Positions 1 to 7,959 of a stretch of DNA of 24,040 nucleotides are shown piece after piece. The position numbers were made by a program, and so were the translations under genes. Source of the DNA: a virus; IMG/VR virus record IMGVR_UViG_3300036045_000062, positions 1 to 24,040 of that record. One strand, written 5' to 3'. Under the pieces are notes generated by a model, which was given only the letters and a program-made list of their open reading frames with translations, was not told where the DNA came from and did no database searches. The first letter of the stretch is position 1; every line of letters begins with the position of its first letter.

Positions 1-27
1 TTTCACATGAGGGGGGGTATCAAATTT

Positions 28-393
28 ATGGCGAAATTGAGCAAGAAAAGACAAGATGAATTGATTAAGGAAGAAATAGAAAAATTTAATGAGATTTTGC
101 AAGATTTATCAGAAGAAAAAAAGAAGGTTTCTCAAAGATTAATTGAACGTGTTGCATTCATGACTATTACTCTTGAAATCTTAGAAGACAACATTAAAAC
201 AAAGGGTCCGACTTATTTATTCCAAAATGGTTCACAGAAAATGATGGTTGAGAATCCTGCTCAAAAATCATATAACACGATGATCAATAGATACACCTCA
301 GCTTATGAAAAATTGATAAATCTCTTACCTAAAGAAATACCTTCAAACGACGATGAGGATGATGGATTCGACGACTTCGTGAATGAACGATGA
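28..393 (+). CDS. terS: Terminase small subunit (P27-like)
   Basis: Likely DNA-recognition subunit of the packaging motor, which binds the phage packaging site and feeds DNA to the large subunit. The protein is 121 residues, lysine- and glutamate-rich and mostly helical. It has the NPAxKSYNTMINRY segment near residues 81-94, which I recognise from P27-type small terminases of Firmicutes phages, and an acidic tail (DDEDDGFDD). I chose the ATG at 28 because a G-rich Shine-Dalgarno (gaggggggg, 9-17) lies about 10 nt upstream. A start at 7 would put that ribosome site inside the gene. The stop overlaps the large terminase start (ATGA at 390-393), which supports coupled translation. Family assignment rests on remembered similarity and on position directly before terL. 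Confidence 0.85.
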   Translation: MAKLSKKRQDELIKEEIEKFNEILQDLSEEKKKVSQRLIERVAFMTITLEILEDNIKTKGPTYLFQNGSQKMMVENPAQKSYNTMINRYTSAYEKLINLLPKEIPSNDDEDDGFDDFVNER

Positions 394-2102
394 AGAAAAA
401 GAAAAAAGTCCCAAAAAGAGCACAGTACCCTTTAGCTTATAATCCGATAATTGAATACTGGAATAAAATCGAATCCGGTGAAGAAGTTGTTGGATATAAG
501 GTAAGGCGGATTTATAAAAAGCTTGTTGATGATATTTATGATACAGATTCAATTTATGAATACAGTTCAAAACGAGCCAATCATGCTATTGAATTCATAG
601 AGAATTATTGTAAACATTCAAAAGGTAAATGGGGCGGTAAACCTATAGACCTTGAGTTGTGGCAAAAGGCTTTTATTGCTGCATCCTTTGGTTTCGTCCA
701 CAAGATTGATGGCACTCGTAAATATCGTGAAGTCTTACTTGTCGTTGCCCGTAAAAATGGGAAATCTACAATAGCTTCTGGAATCGGCCTATACCTTCAA
801 GTAGCAGATGGAGAACCGGGTTCAGAGGTTTACGCTGTGGCTACAAAGAAAGACCAGGCTAAATTAGTTTGGTTAGAGGCGAAAAGGATGGTAAAAAAGT
901 CTCCATCCTTGCTAAAACGTATAAAACCTTTAGTATCAGAACTTGTATCTGAGTGGAATGATAGTTCATTTAAACCTCTAGGGTCTGATTCTGAAACATT
1001 GGATGGTTTGAACGTTCATGGAGCCATGATGGACGAAATTCACGCATGGAAAGATAAGAATCTTTACGATGTTATTGTGGATGGTACATCAGCACGTGAA
1101 CAACCGATGATCTTTATGATAACCACGGCCGGTACTATTAGAGAATCTGTTTATGATATGAAATACGATGAAGCTGAAATGCTTTTGAATGGGTTTGATG
1201 ATTCAGACGGTTATAAGGATGATCGTTTCCTTCCAATCATTTACGAATTGGACAAGCGTGAAGAGTGGACGGATCCGGCTAAGTGGAAAAAAGCGAATCC
1301 AGGCTTAGGTAGCATAAAGAAAATTGACCAATTAGGGACAAAAGTAAATAAGGCTAAAGCAAATTCACTTTTAGTTAAAAACTTACTAACAAAAGACTTC
1401 AATATCAGAGAAACATCAAGTGAAGCATGGTTAACATTTGAACAAATCCTTAATGAACATAAATTTGATATGGCTGAATTAAACCCTAGCTACGGCATCG
1501 GCGGCTGCGACTTATCGAGCACCACCGACTTAACGGCAGCTAAGGTTATTTTTATGATGCCAGGCGATGAAAAGATATATGTGAAGCAAATGTACTGGTT
1601 GCCAGAGGACTTACTAGAGCAACGAGCAAAGGAAGATAAGATTCCTTATGATTTGTGGTATGAAGCTGGTTTAATGAGGACCACACCAGGCAATAGTGTA
1701 CATGCAAAATTCGTTACTGAGTGGTTTTTGGAAATGCGTGATGAACATGGAATCTATTTACCTTGGATTGGTTATGACAGATGGTCAGCCAAGTATTGGG
1801 TAGAAGAGATGCAAGGACATTTCGGCTACGAGTCAATGATTCCTATTGCTCAAGGTAAACAAACCTTATCTATGCCCATGAAATTACTGGGGGCCGATCT
1901 GGAAGCAAAGAAAGTGATTTATAACAATCACCCTATCGACAAATGGTGCTTGTCTAACACTGCTATTGATGTAGATAAAAACCTTAATATACAACCAAAT
2001 AAAACAAGTAACCAACGTCGAAGAATTGACGGAACTGCAGCGTTATTAAATGCGTATGTAGTTCTTCAAGAAAAGAAAAATGATTACCTCAACATGATTT
2101 AA
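390..2102 (+). CDS. terL: Terminase large subunit (ATPase/nuclease)
   Basis: Motor subunit that hydrolyses ATP to pump DNA into the prohead and cuts the concatemer. The length of 570 residues is typical. N-terminal ATPase domain: Walker A VARKNGKS at residues 119-126, Walker B GAMMDE with D215/E216, and the coupling motif TTAGT at 245-249. C-terminal RNase H-like nuclease: candidate metal-binding acidic residues D374 (GGCDLSSTTD), D463 (GYDRW) and D547 (RRIDGTA). The start overlaps terS by 4 nt with no strong ribosome site of its own, so translation is probably coupled. All motifs are intact and the gene looks functional. The sequence style is that of the P27/YmfN-like large terminases that pair with HK97-fold portal and capsid genes. 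Confidence 0.97.
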   Translation: MKKKKKVPKRAQYPLAYNPIIEYWNKIESGEEVVGYKVRRIYKKLVDDIYDTDSIYEYSSKRANHAIEFIENYCKHSKGKWGGKPIDLELWQKAFIAASFGFVHKIDGTRKYREVLLVVARKNGKSTIASGIGLYLQVADGEPGSEVYAVATKKDQAKLVWLEAKRMVKKSPSLLKRIKPLVSELVSEWNDSSFKPLGSDSETLDGLNVHGAMMDEIHAWKDKNLYDVIVDGTSAREQPMIFMITTAGTIRESVYDMKYDEAEMLLNGFDDSDGYKDDRFLPIIYELDKREEWTDPAKWKKANPGLGSIKKIDQLGTKVNKAKANSLLVKNLLTKDFNIRETSSEAWLTFEQILNEHKFDMAELNPSYGIGGCDLSSTTDLTAAKVIFMMPGDEKIYVKQMYWLPEDLLEQRAKEDKIPYDLWYEAGLMRTTPGNSVHAKFVTEWFLEMRDEHGIYLPWIGYDRWSAKYWVEEMQGHFGYESMIPIAQGKQTLSMPMKLLGADLEAKKVIYNNHPIDKWCLSNTAIDVDKNLNIQPNKTSNQRRRIDGTAALLNAYVVLQEKKNDYLNMI

Positions 2103-2121
2103 TTTGAAAGGTGGTGAGAAA

Positions 2122-3342
2122 TTGGGATTATTTGATCGTATTTTTGGAAAGAAAGCACCTCCTACCACTACAAGATATGAGCTAATAAGCGACACATCAA
2201 ACGGGTTCTTTTTGTGGAATGGAAACATGTACGAAAGTGATATTATTCGCTCGTGTATTCGACCGAAAGCAAAGGCAGTAGGGAAATTAGTCGCAAAACA
2301 TATTCGTGATAATGCGACTGGATTTAAAATTAATCCAGATGTGAGTATTCGGTTTCTATTAGAAGAACCAAACCCGTTTATGACTGGGCAAATGCTTCAA
2401 GAAAAACTCGCCACTCAATTAGAACTTAATAACAACGCTTTTGCTTTGATCAAACGTGATGAATTTGGTTATGCCACAGAAATTTATCCAATACCTTGTG
2501 TATCACTTGAAGCTGTGGAAGGTCCAATGGGAGATTTATTCATCAAGTTCTACTTTCGCAACGGGAAAAACATGACCATTTACTATGGTGACATTATTCA
2601 CTTGCGTAAGGACTTCAATGAAAGTGATTTATTTGGAGATCATCCAGGCAAAGCACTAACAAATCTTATGGATATCGTAACTACCACTGACCAAGGGATA
2701 ATTAAGGCCATAAAAAACGGGGCAATCATTAAATGGATTCTAAAGTTCAAGAGCGTCCTCAAAAAAGAAGATGTTGAGTTACAAGTAAGTGAGTTTGCTA
2801 ATAATTATTTGTCTATTGAGAATGCAGCAAATGGTGGAGCTGCTTATACAGATCCACGTTATGATTTAGAACAAGTAGAACCAAAGAGTTATGTACCAAA
2901 TGCCGAACAAATGAAAGAAACGACTCAACGTATTTATAGTTTCTTTAATACAAATGAAAAAATCATTCAGTCAAAGTATTCAGAAGACGAATGGAATGCC
3001 TATTATGAATCTGAAATAGAACCTTTGGCCATGCAGCTTTCCGGTGAATACACCAGGAAGCTTTTTTCACGTACTGAAAGAGGACATGGAAACAAAATTA
3101 TTTTTGAAGCTTCGAGTTTGCAATATGCTTCTATGTCCACAAAGTTAAATCTCGTTCAAATGGTAGACAGAGGCTCATTGACTCCTAATGAATGGAGAGC
3201 AGTTTTGAACTTAGGTCCAATTGAAGATGGTGATAAACCAATTCGACGTTTGGATACTGCTCTAGTTAACGACAAAGGAGATAAAGGAGGTGAGACAAGT
3301 GGACAAAACGGAACTAAGGGAACTGACGAGTCAGAAAATTGA
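2122..3342 (+). CDS. Portal protein (HK97 family)
   Basis: Forms the dodecameric ring at the capsid vertex through which DNA enters and leaves and to which the connector proteins bind. The 406-residue protein opens with LGLFDRIFGKK, a very common start of Siphoviridae portal proteins, followed by typical portal segments such as EEPNPFMTGQ, NNNAFALI and IHLRKDFN. I chose the TTG at 2122 because it sits 7 nt after AGGTGG (2109-2114). An upstream TTG at 2104 would place the ribosome site inside the gene. The acidic, Lys/Gly-rich tail overlaps the next gene by 44 nt in another frame, a compact arrangement common in head modules. The assignment is secure from sequence and position between terL and the protease. 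Confidence 0.95.
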   Translation: MGLFDRIFGKKAPPTTTRYELISDTSNGFFLWNGNMYESDIIRSCIRPKAKAVGKLVAKHIRDNATGFKINPDVSIRFLLEEPNPFMTGQMLQEKLATQLELNNNAFALIKRDEFGYATEIYPIPCVSLEAVEGPMGDLFIKFYFRNGKNMTIYYGDIIHLRKDFNESDLFGDHPGKALTNLMDIVTTTDQGIIKAIKNGAIIKWILKFKSVLKKEDVELQVSEFANNYLSIENAANGGAAYTDPRYDLEQVEPKSYVPNAEQMKETTQRIYSFFNTNEKIIQSKYSEDEWNAYYESEIEPLAMQLSGEYTRKLFSRTERGHGNKIIFEASSLQYASMSTKLNLVQMVDRGSLTPNEWRAVLNLGPIEDGDKPIRRLDTALVNDKGDKGGETSGQNGTKGTDESEN

Positions 3343-3880
3343 AATCCGTGAAGATGAAAATGGTAACAAAACTCTTTATGGTTATGCAGTTAAATGGGAA
3401 AAGAAATCTCATGTATTGGGGTATTGGAGAAAGTTTCGAGAGCAATTTAAAAAAGGAGCTTTTGATGATTCACTCTCAAAAGATGATCAACGCTTTCTGT
3501 GGTCTCATGACACGTCAAAAGTATTAGGAAGAACTAAAAATCAAACCCTTCGATTATTCGAAGACAATGTTGGTTTAAGGTTCGAATTAGATTTGCCAGA
3601 TACGACGCTTGGTGATGATACTTATAAATCAATTAAGCGTGGTGATGTTGATGGTGTTTCTTTTGGTTTCCAAATGATTAACGAAGAAATTGAAGAACCT
3701 GACGATGACTTAATGTTAAGGACCGTAACCAAAGCAAAATTATTAGAAGTGAGCGCAGTAGCATTCCCTGCTTATCCAGATTCAGAAGTTAGTGCTCGTG
3801 GATATGATCCATATAAGGATTATGTTCAAGAAAGAAACAAAGATTTAAGAAGAAAATTAATATTAAAAACTTACCTTTAA
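3299..3880 (+). CDS. HK97-family prohead protease
   Basis: Serine protease packaged in the prohead that removes the delta domain of the capsid protein and then itself. The 193-residue product shows the family hallmarks: GYAVKWE near residue 28, candidate catalytic His70 in FLWSHD, candidate nucleophile Ser121 in GDVDGVSFGF, and the conserved C-terminal strand LLEVSAVAFPAYPDS. The GTG start at 3299 is preceded by an almost perfect AGGAGGTGAG (3285-3294). This lies inside the end of the portal gene, so the two overlap by 44 nt. The length is normal for the family and nothing is missing. The following major capsid protein carries the predicted substrate domain. Confidence 0.95.
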   Translation: MDKTELRELTSQKIEIREDENGNKTLYGYAVKWEKKSHVLGYWRKFREQFKKGAFDDSLSKDDQRFLWSHDTSKVLGRTKNQTLRLFEDNVGLRFELDLPDTTLGDDTYKSIKRGDVDGVSFGFQMINEEIEEPDDDLMLRTVTKAKLLEVSAVAFPAYPDSEVSARGYDPYKDYVQERNKDLRRKLILKTYL

Positions 3881-3892
3881 GGGGGAACTCCA

Positions 3893-5122
3893 ATGAAACA
3901 ACCTATTAAACTTTTATCTTTAGGAAATGGTAATCTTCAGTTTTTTGGACGTACATTACAACAAATTGCTACACGTAAGGAAGAGATTCGAAGCATTCTA
4001 GAGGGTGATAGTAACGATGTGGATTTAAACTCTTTAGAAGAGGAACTGCGTACCTTAAACGAGGAACAACAAACATTAGAAAAACGTCAGCAACTTCTTG
4101 CTGATGCAGCAAATATCAATCAAGGGAAAGGTGAATACCGTAACCTTGAATCTTTCAATCCACAAAATGAAAATCGTGAAGTAGGTACTGATTCATTAGA
4201 ATATCGCCAAGCATTTATGAATTATGTTCTTCGTGGGGAAGCAATTCCTACTGAATTACGTGCTGATGCAATTACTAAGACAACCGATGTAGGTTCTGTC
4301 ATTCCACAAACTGTATTAAACCGTATTGTCGAGAAACTTGAAGCTGTTGGTATGATCTTACCTCTTGTAACTCGTACAGCTATTAAAGGTGGAGTAACAG
4401 TCCCGACTTCTTCTGTTAAGCCAGTAGCAACATGGGTAGCTGAGGGTGCTGGAAGTGACAAGCAAAAGAAAACAACTGGAAGCATTACTTTCAACTACCA
4501 CAAACTACGTTGTGCTGTAGCTGTTTCACTTGAAGTGGAAACTATGGCTCTTGCAGTATTTGAAACTACATTAATCAACAATGTTGTAGAAGCAATGACT
4601 AAGGCAATCGAGCAAGCAATCATTAGTGGTTCTGGTACAGGTCAACCTAAAGGTATCTTGACTGAGACTCCTGCTGCTGGACAAGCTATTGATGTTTCTG
4701 TTCAAAACTACAAATCTTTAACAGATGCAGAAGCTGCACTGCCACTTGAATACGAAGCAAATGCAATTTGGGTTATGACTAAGAAAACATTCATGGGATA
4801 TGTGGCCATGGTTGATGCTGACGGACAACCTATTGCACGTACAAATTATGGAATCAACGGAAAGCCAGAGCGTACTCTTCTTGGTCGTCCGGTTATCCTT
4901 TGTAATTACATTGACAGTTTCTCTACTGCAACAACAGGTGAAGCATTTGCTTTCTTATTCAACTTTAGCGATTACGTCTTAAATACTAATTACCAAATGG
5001 GTGTCAAGAAGTACGAGGACAATGAGACTGACGATCTAGTAACTAAGGCTATTATGATTGTGGATGGTAAAGTCTTAGATGTTAACTCTCTAGTTGTTCT
5101 TAACAAAGCTGCAGTGGTTTAA
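3893..5122 (+). CDS. Major capsid protein (HK97 fold)
   Basis: Main shell protein, 409 residues. Residues about 20-75 form a charged coiled coil (IATRKEEIRSI, LEEELRTLNEE), the scaffold-like delta domain that the protease removes. A linker with NPQNENREVG follows, then the folded domain from about residue 100: VGSVIPQTVLNRIVEKLE, the P-loop-like GTGQPKGIL segment, and the TLLGRPVIL strand typical of HK97-type capsids. The exact cleavage point cannot be read from sequence; I would place it between residues 80 and 100. A GGGGG-containing ribosome site (3881-3885) precedes the ATG. Codon use is cleaner than in neighbouring genes, as expected for a highly expressed product. Confidence 0.97.
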   Translation: MKQPIKLLSLGNGNLQFFGRTLQQIATRKEEIRSILEGDSNDVDLNSLEEELRTLNEEQQTLEKRQQLLADAANINQGKGEYRNLESFNPQNENREVGTDSLEYRQAFMNYVLRGEAIPTELRADAITKTTDVGSVIPQTVLNRIVEKLEAVGMILPLVTRTAIKGGVTVPTSSVKPVATWVAEGAGSDKQKKTTGSITFNYHKLRCAVAVSLEVETMALAVFETTLINNVVEAMTKAIEQAIISGSGTGQPKGILTETPAAGQAIDVSVQNYKSLTDAEAALPLEYEANAIWVMTKKTFMGYVAMVDADGQPIARTNYGINGKPERTLLGRPVILCNYIDSFSTATTGEAFAFLFNFSDYVLNTNYQMGVKKYEDNETDDLVTKAIMIVDGKVLDVNSLVVLNKAAVV

Positions 5123-5136
5123 GGAGGACATAACCA

Positions 5137-5406
5137 ATGAGATTAGCAGTAATTACGGCTTTCATTGATAAAAATACACATATCGGTTATTCAGTTGGAG
5201 ACACGTTCGAGTCTGACGATTCAGAGCGTGTTTCTTTTTTGCAAGACGAAGGGTATCTATTCAAAGATGATGAAGAAGAAAACCCAGAGGCCATTAAACA
5301 TGTCGGGGGAGGATATTATGAGCTCCCTAATGGCGACAAAGTAAAAGGGAAAGACAATGCTTTAAAAGCATTGGAAGAGTTAGAAGAATTTCCTCCAATT
5401 GAATAG
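5137..5406 (+). CDS. Small head-module protein, GGGYYELPNGDKVKGK motif
   Basis: An 89-residue acidic protein of unknown biochemical role, sitting between the capsid gene and the first connector with a good AGGAGG site 8 nt before the ATG. The N-terminal half (MRLAVITAFIDK, then a hydrophilic region with many Asp/Glu) looks like a small alpha/beta fold. The C-terminal half has HVGGGYYELPNGDKVKGKDNA, a glycine-rich motif I associate with small proteins in this slot in other Firmicutes phages. It could be a capsid decoration protein or head-fibre stub, or an assembly factor. Those roles are inference from position only. Confidence 0.85.
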   Translation: MRLAVITAFIDKNTHIGYSVGDTFESDDSERVSFLQDEGYLFKDDEEENPEAIKHVGGGYYELPNGDKVKGKDNALKALEELEEFPPIE

Positions 5407-5417
5407 GAGGTATAGTA

Positions 5418-5696
5418 ATGCTTAAGGATATAAAAATTGCACTTCGAATCAACCATACTGCTTTAGACAGTGAAGTACTTGATCTAATTGAGGAAGCCCG
5501 ACACGACTTAATGTTGTCGGGCATTTCTTCTATTAAGGCTAATGACGATTCTGATCCATTAATTAAACGAGCAATCAAGACTTATGCAAAGGCTAACTTT
5601 GGATGGGATAATCCAGATTCAGAGAAGTTGAAAATCGCTTACGAGTCATTAAAAAACCATCTTGCTTCGTCGGGTGATTACAATGCTATTTCGTGA
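5418..5696 (+). CDS. Head-tail connector (gp6-like)
   Basis: Probable ring protein that docks beneath the portal (the HK97 gp6 / SPP1 gp15 role). The protein is 92 residues and nearly all helical, with the family pattern of two N-terminal helices (MLKDIKIALRI, DSEVLDLIEEARHDL) and a later DPLIKRAIKTYAKANFG segment, which is the most recognisable part. A strong AGGAGG site sits 8 nt before the ATG. The end overlaps the next gene by 14 nt. The connector role is supported by composition, length and its fixed position after the capsid gene. Confidence 0.85.
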   Translation: MLKDIKIALRINHTALDSEVLDLIEEARHDLMLSGISSIKANDDSDPLIKRAIKTYAKANFGWDNPDSEKLKIAYESLKNHLASSGDYNAIS

Positions 5697-5991
5697 TGTA
5701 TTAAACCTAATAGCCGTAGAAAACTCTGAGAATAGTATGGGAGATATTATCGAGGTTGAAACTTCAAGACAAGTGTTTGCTAATAAGAAATCGATTAGAC
5801 AAACAGAATTTTACCAAGCACAGGCCACAGGATTACGTCCTGAGCTCATGTTTGAAGTAATGACGATGGAGTATCAAGGCGAATCTAAACTCTCCTATAA
5901 TGGCAAGGAATATGGGATTATTAGAGTTTATGATAAAAACGGTGAAATAACTGAACTTATTTGCTCCAGTACTATAAATGGGGTGAATTAA
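5683..5991 (+). CDS. Head closure / head-tail adaptor protein
   Basis: A 103-residue beta-rich protein in the slot of the SPP1 gp16-like head closure (stopper) proteins, which retain DNA after packaging and bind the tail. Visible family features are the short N-terminal segment, SRQVFANKKSIRQTEFYQA and a C-terminal strand pair with YNGKEYGIIRVYDKNGEITEL. I chose the ATG at 5683 because GGGTGAT lies 5-6 nt upstream. A TTG at 5662 is possible but lacks a ribosome site. The start lies inside the connector gene. Function is assigned by pattern and gene order. Confidence 0.8.
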   Translation: MLFRDVLNLIAVENSENSMGDIIEVETSRQVFANKKSIRQTEFYQAQATGLRPELMFEVMTMEYQGESKLSYNGKEYGIIRVYDKNGEITELICSSTINGVN

Positions 5992-6432
5992 ATGCCCATG
6001 CCTAAATCAGTTACACGCGTTAACAAAAACGGTGTAAAGTATATCTCTAATGTTGATCGAGCGCAGTATACCATTAAGGAATTATCGAGAGCGGCATTAA
6101 AAGACGTAGCAAAATTAGTTCGAAGAAGGATGTTAGACAAAGCTCGTAAAATGCCAGGTATGAGAAAAGGTAAACGTATTCCAAATGCTTTTCAATATTG
6201 GGTAAGAAAACGAGAAACAGATCTAATTGTGGGCATAAAACACGACACCTGGTATGGGGTCGAACAAGAATTAGGCACTAATAATCAGCCTAAACGGTCT
6301 ATTTTACGTGATACTGTTTATGAAAACATCAGTGAAATTCGAGTAATTCAAGGGAAATACCTAAGTGCAATTGAAAATGAAAACAGAGCATTAGGATTGA
6401 TCAATGAAGAGGAGGAAATAGGCGATGATTGA
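5992..6432 (+). CDS. HK97 gp10-family tail completion protein
   Basis: A 146-residue basic protein of the HK97 gp10 type, thought to sit at the head-proximal end of the tail. The visible pattern is a helix rich in Arg/Lys (KDVAKLVRRRMLDKARK), then FQYWVRKRETDLIVGIKHDTWYGVEQELGT. The tryptophan/tyrosine-glycine-x-x-glutamate stretch is the family's most stable feature. Next come RSILRDTVYEN and a coiled acidic tail. GGGGTGA precedes the ATG at 5992; an alternative ATG at 5998 would remove two residues. The end overlaps the next gene by 8 nt. Confidence 0.8.
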   Translation: MPMPKSVTRVNKNGVKYISNVDRAQYTIKELSRAALKDVAKLVRRRMLDKARKMPGMRKGKRIPNAFQYWVRKRETDLIVGIKHDTWYGVEQELGTNNQPKRSILRDTVYENISEIRVIQGKYLSAIENENRALGLINEEEEIGDD

Positions 6433-6784
6433 TATACGTAATGTCATAGTAAACAAGTTAAAAACTATCCATCCTAGAGTCTATTTCCTGAAATCCTCTT
6501 CTACTGCTTCCTTCCCTTACCTAGTCTATGATGTCAATATCACAAACTTAGAAGATGGATTACAATTAGTTACTTTGGATGTGGATGGTTGGGACAATGT
6601 GAGTGATACTACTGCATTAGAACAACTTATGGACAAAGTAAAAGACACATTAAATACTCAAACGGTAATCGTGGATAAATTGGCGGTTACTTTCTACTTG
6701 GACCGTATGACAACGTTAGTTGACGATGATCCAACTCTCAACCGTAGAAAATATATCTTTGAAGGAAGATTATACGAAAGGTAG
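6425..6784 (+). CDS. Tail completion/terminator-like protein
   Basis: Likely tail terminator, capping the tail tube at the head-proximal end. The 119 residues carry a pattern I associate with minor-capsid/tail-completion proteins of the DUF3168 kind: an N-terminal helix (IDIRNVIVNKLKTI), FPYLVYDVN, a central LVTLDVDGWDN strand, and a helix around DTTALEQLMDKVKDTL before the C-terminal strands (KYIFEGRLYER). The GAGGAGG site lies inside the previous gene (6410-6417), so the two are translationally linked. Assignment depends on gene order just before the major tail protein as much as on sequence. Confidence 0.72.
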   Translation: MIDIRNVIVNKLKTIHPRVYFLKSSSTASFPYLVYDVNITNLEDGLQLVTLDVDGWDNVSDTTALEQLMDKVKDTLNTQTVIVDKLAVTFYLDRMTTLVDDDPTLNRRKYIFEGRLYER

Positions 6785-6792
6785 TGAATTAA

Positions 6793-7365
6793 ATGCCAGT
6801 AAAAACAAGCGGATTAACAGCTAATTCTCCATTACATTATTTAATGGATGCTGGAGCTGTTTATAAAAACCTAACTTATGATGAACTGACAGGCGATTTT
6901 ACAGGTACATTGTTAGGGGCAACTAGTGGAGGAAATGAATTCGCTCTTGCACAAGAGATACGAAATCTGGAAGTAGATGGGGCAAAGGGACCAACAAAAG
7001 GAAATGTAGTAATTGATTCAGAAACAGCTACTCTTACAGTAAACTTGAAGGAGTTAACTGCTTCTAATATTGCACTAGCAATTGCTGGTTCACAAACAAC
7101 TTCAGATACAAACTATGACATTATTACTTCTAAGAAGAAAATTGAGCTATCTGATTATCTTCAAAACATTGCTTTTGTAGGTCGTTTAAGTGGATCATCA
7201 GACCCAGTAGTAATTGTAATTGATAACGCAATCTCTTTAGAAGGATTAACCGTTGCAACTACAGATAAAAATGAAGCCATCGTACCTGTGGTATTTACGG
7301 GACATGAAGGTGAATCTGGAGCTTCTCCATATAAAATTTACTGGCCAAAAGTGGTGGTAGCATAA
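6793..7365 (+). CDS. Major tail (tube) protein
   Basis: Forms the stacked hexameric rings of the non-contractile tail tube. It has 190 residues and is beta-rich and soluble, with phi13/TP901-type features: YDELTGDFTGTLLGATSGG, the EIRNLEVDGAKG turn, SETATLTVNLKELTASNI, and a C-terminal strand ending YWPKVVV. There is no C-terminal Ig-like decoration domain, so this is the short form. The ribosome site is GAAAGG (6776-6781), and the stop shares one base with the next start (TAATG). Position before the G/T chaperone genes and the tape measure confirms the role. Confidence 0.9.
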   Translation: MPVKTSGLTANSPLHYLMDAGAVYKNLTYDELTGDFTGTLLGATSGGNEFALAQEIRNLEVDGAKGPTKGNVVIDSETATLTVNLKELTASNIALAIAGSQTTSDTNYDIITSKKKIELSDYLQNIAFVGRLSGSSDPVVIVIDNAISLEGLTVATTDKNEAIVPVVFTGHEGESGASPYKIYWPKVVVA

Positions 7366-7631
7366 TGAGAGAATTAAAGTTTCCTGATGTTTTTTCTGTT
7401 ATCCGTATCATTAAGAAAGCCGGTATTAGCAGACAAGTGCGAGCTATTTTTGCTGATTCCACGGAGGGAACTTCACAAAAAGAAATCGGTGCTAAGTTTT
7501 TATTTTCTTGTGTTGAAAAGGAAGTCATTGAAAAAATGAACCTTGAAGAAACCACCGAACTTCTCATGGTTTTTTTGGAGCATCCAGGACTAAAGAGTTT
7601 TTTGTCCAGTGTGTCCAAATTGATGAAATAG
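7365..7631 (+). CDS. Tail assembly chaperone, G part
   Basis: An 88-residue helical protein in the position of lambda gpG, which coats the tape measure during tail assembly. It starts directly on the major tail stop. Its last third contains two copies of the in-frame slippery heptamer T TTT TTG (7571-7577 and 7598-7604). A -1 slip at either one would continue into the 95-codon reading frame that ends at 7921 and give a 185-residue G-T fusion. The unshifted product stops at 7629-7631. Motifs such as RVAxIFADSTEG-like central segments are not diagnostic; the call rests on gene order, size and the frameshift signal. Confidence 0.8.
   Translation: MRELKFPDVFSVIRIIKKAGISRQVRAIFADSTEGTSQKEIGAKFLFSCVEKEVIEKMNLEETTELLMVFLEHPGLKSFLSSVSKLMK
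7571..7604 (+). promoter_or_regulatory. Two -1 programmed frameshift heptamers (G to G-T)
   Basis: The heptamer T-TTT-TTG occurs twice in the zero frame of the G gene, at 7571-7577 and 7598-7604. Both match X-XXY-YYZ with correct phasing. The -1 frame is open from 7547 to the stop at 7919, so either site would give the same 185-residue fusion length. The T frame has no Shine-Dalgarno before its first ATG at 7634. Frameshifted G/T chaperones are known across siphoviruses, but the use of these sites is inference. Confidence 0.7.
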
Positions 7632-7633
7632 AC

Positions 7634-7921
7634 ATGCTTGATACCCTCTTGAAGCGGTATGGAGACATGTCTTTTATTATGTCTTTATCAGCTGAAGAAG
7701 GACTTTCTCTTTATAAAAAAGCAACTGAAAAGAATTTTGAAGAAAAAGCATGGGAGCGATGGTTGGTTGATTATTCGAAAATGACAAAGGAAAACTTTAA
7801 ATCCTTTGCTCAATACTTCAAAGAGATTAAACAGCCTCCTAGATCAGTAGATAATCGTTCGGATGAAGAAATTATTAACGATGCTGAAGAAATTTTAAAA
7901 AGCATGAAGCGGTCTGAATAA
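7634..7921 (+). CDS. Tail assembly chaperone, T part (probably read by -1 frameshift)
   Basis: A 95-residue open frame (MLDTLLKRYGDMSFI, then helical segments with WERWLVDYSKMTKENF and an acidic end) lying -1 to the G gene and open back to 7547. No ribosome site precedes its ATG at 7634, so it is most likely translated only as the C-terminal part of a G-T fusion, the form that recruits the tape measure in lambda-like tails. Initiation at 7634 cannot be excluded. The last codons fall inside a terminator-like hairpin (7908-7934), so translation of this part and formation of that hairpin would compete. Confidence 0.75.
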   Translation: MLDTLLKRYGDMSFIMSLSAEEGLSLYKKATEKNFEEKAWERWLVDYSKMTKENFKSFAQYFKEIKQPPRSVDNRSDEEIINDAEEILKSMKRSE

Positions 7922-7934
7922 GATCGCTTTTTTT
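7908..7934 (+). terminator. Rho-independent terminator overlapping the T stop
   Basis: An 8-bp stem (agcggtct / agatcgct, one G-T pair) with loop GAATA is followed by seven T residues starting at 7928. It spans the stop codon at 7919-7921, so ribosomes finishing the G-T fusion would disrupt it. It could dampen read-through into the tape measure gene and set tail protein ratios. Confidence 0.75.
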
Positions 7935-7959
7935 ATTTGCCTTGAAAGAAGGTGAACAC

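Noticed and set aside
4222-4494. 90-codon leftward open frame inside the capsid gene
   Set aside because: It is a shadow of the strongly coding major capsid frame and has no ribosome site or family resemblance.
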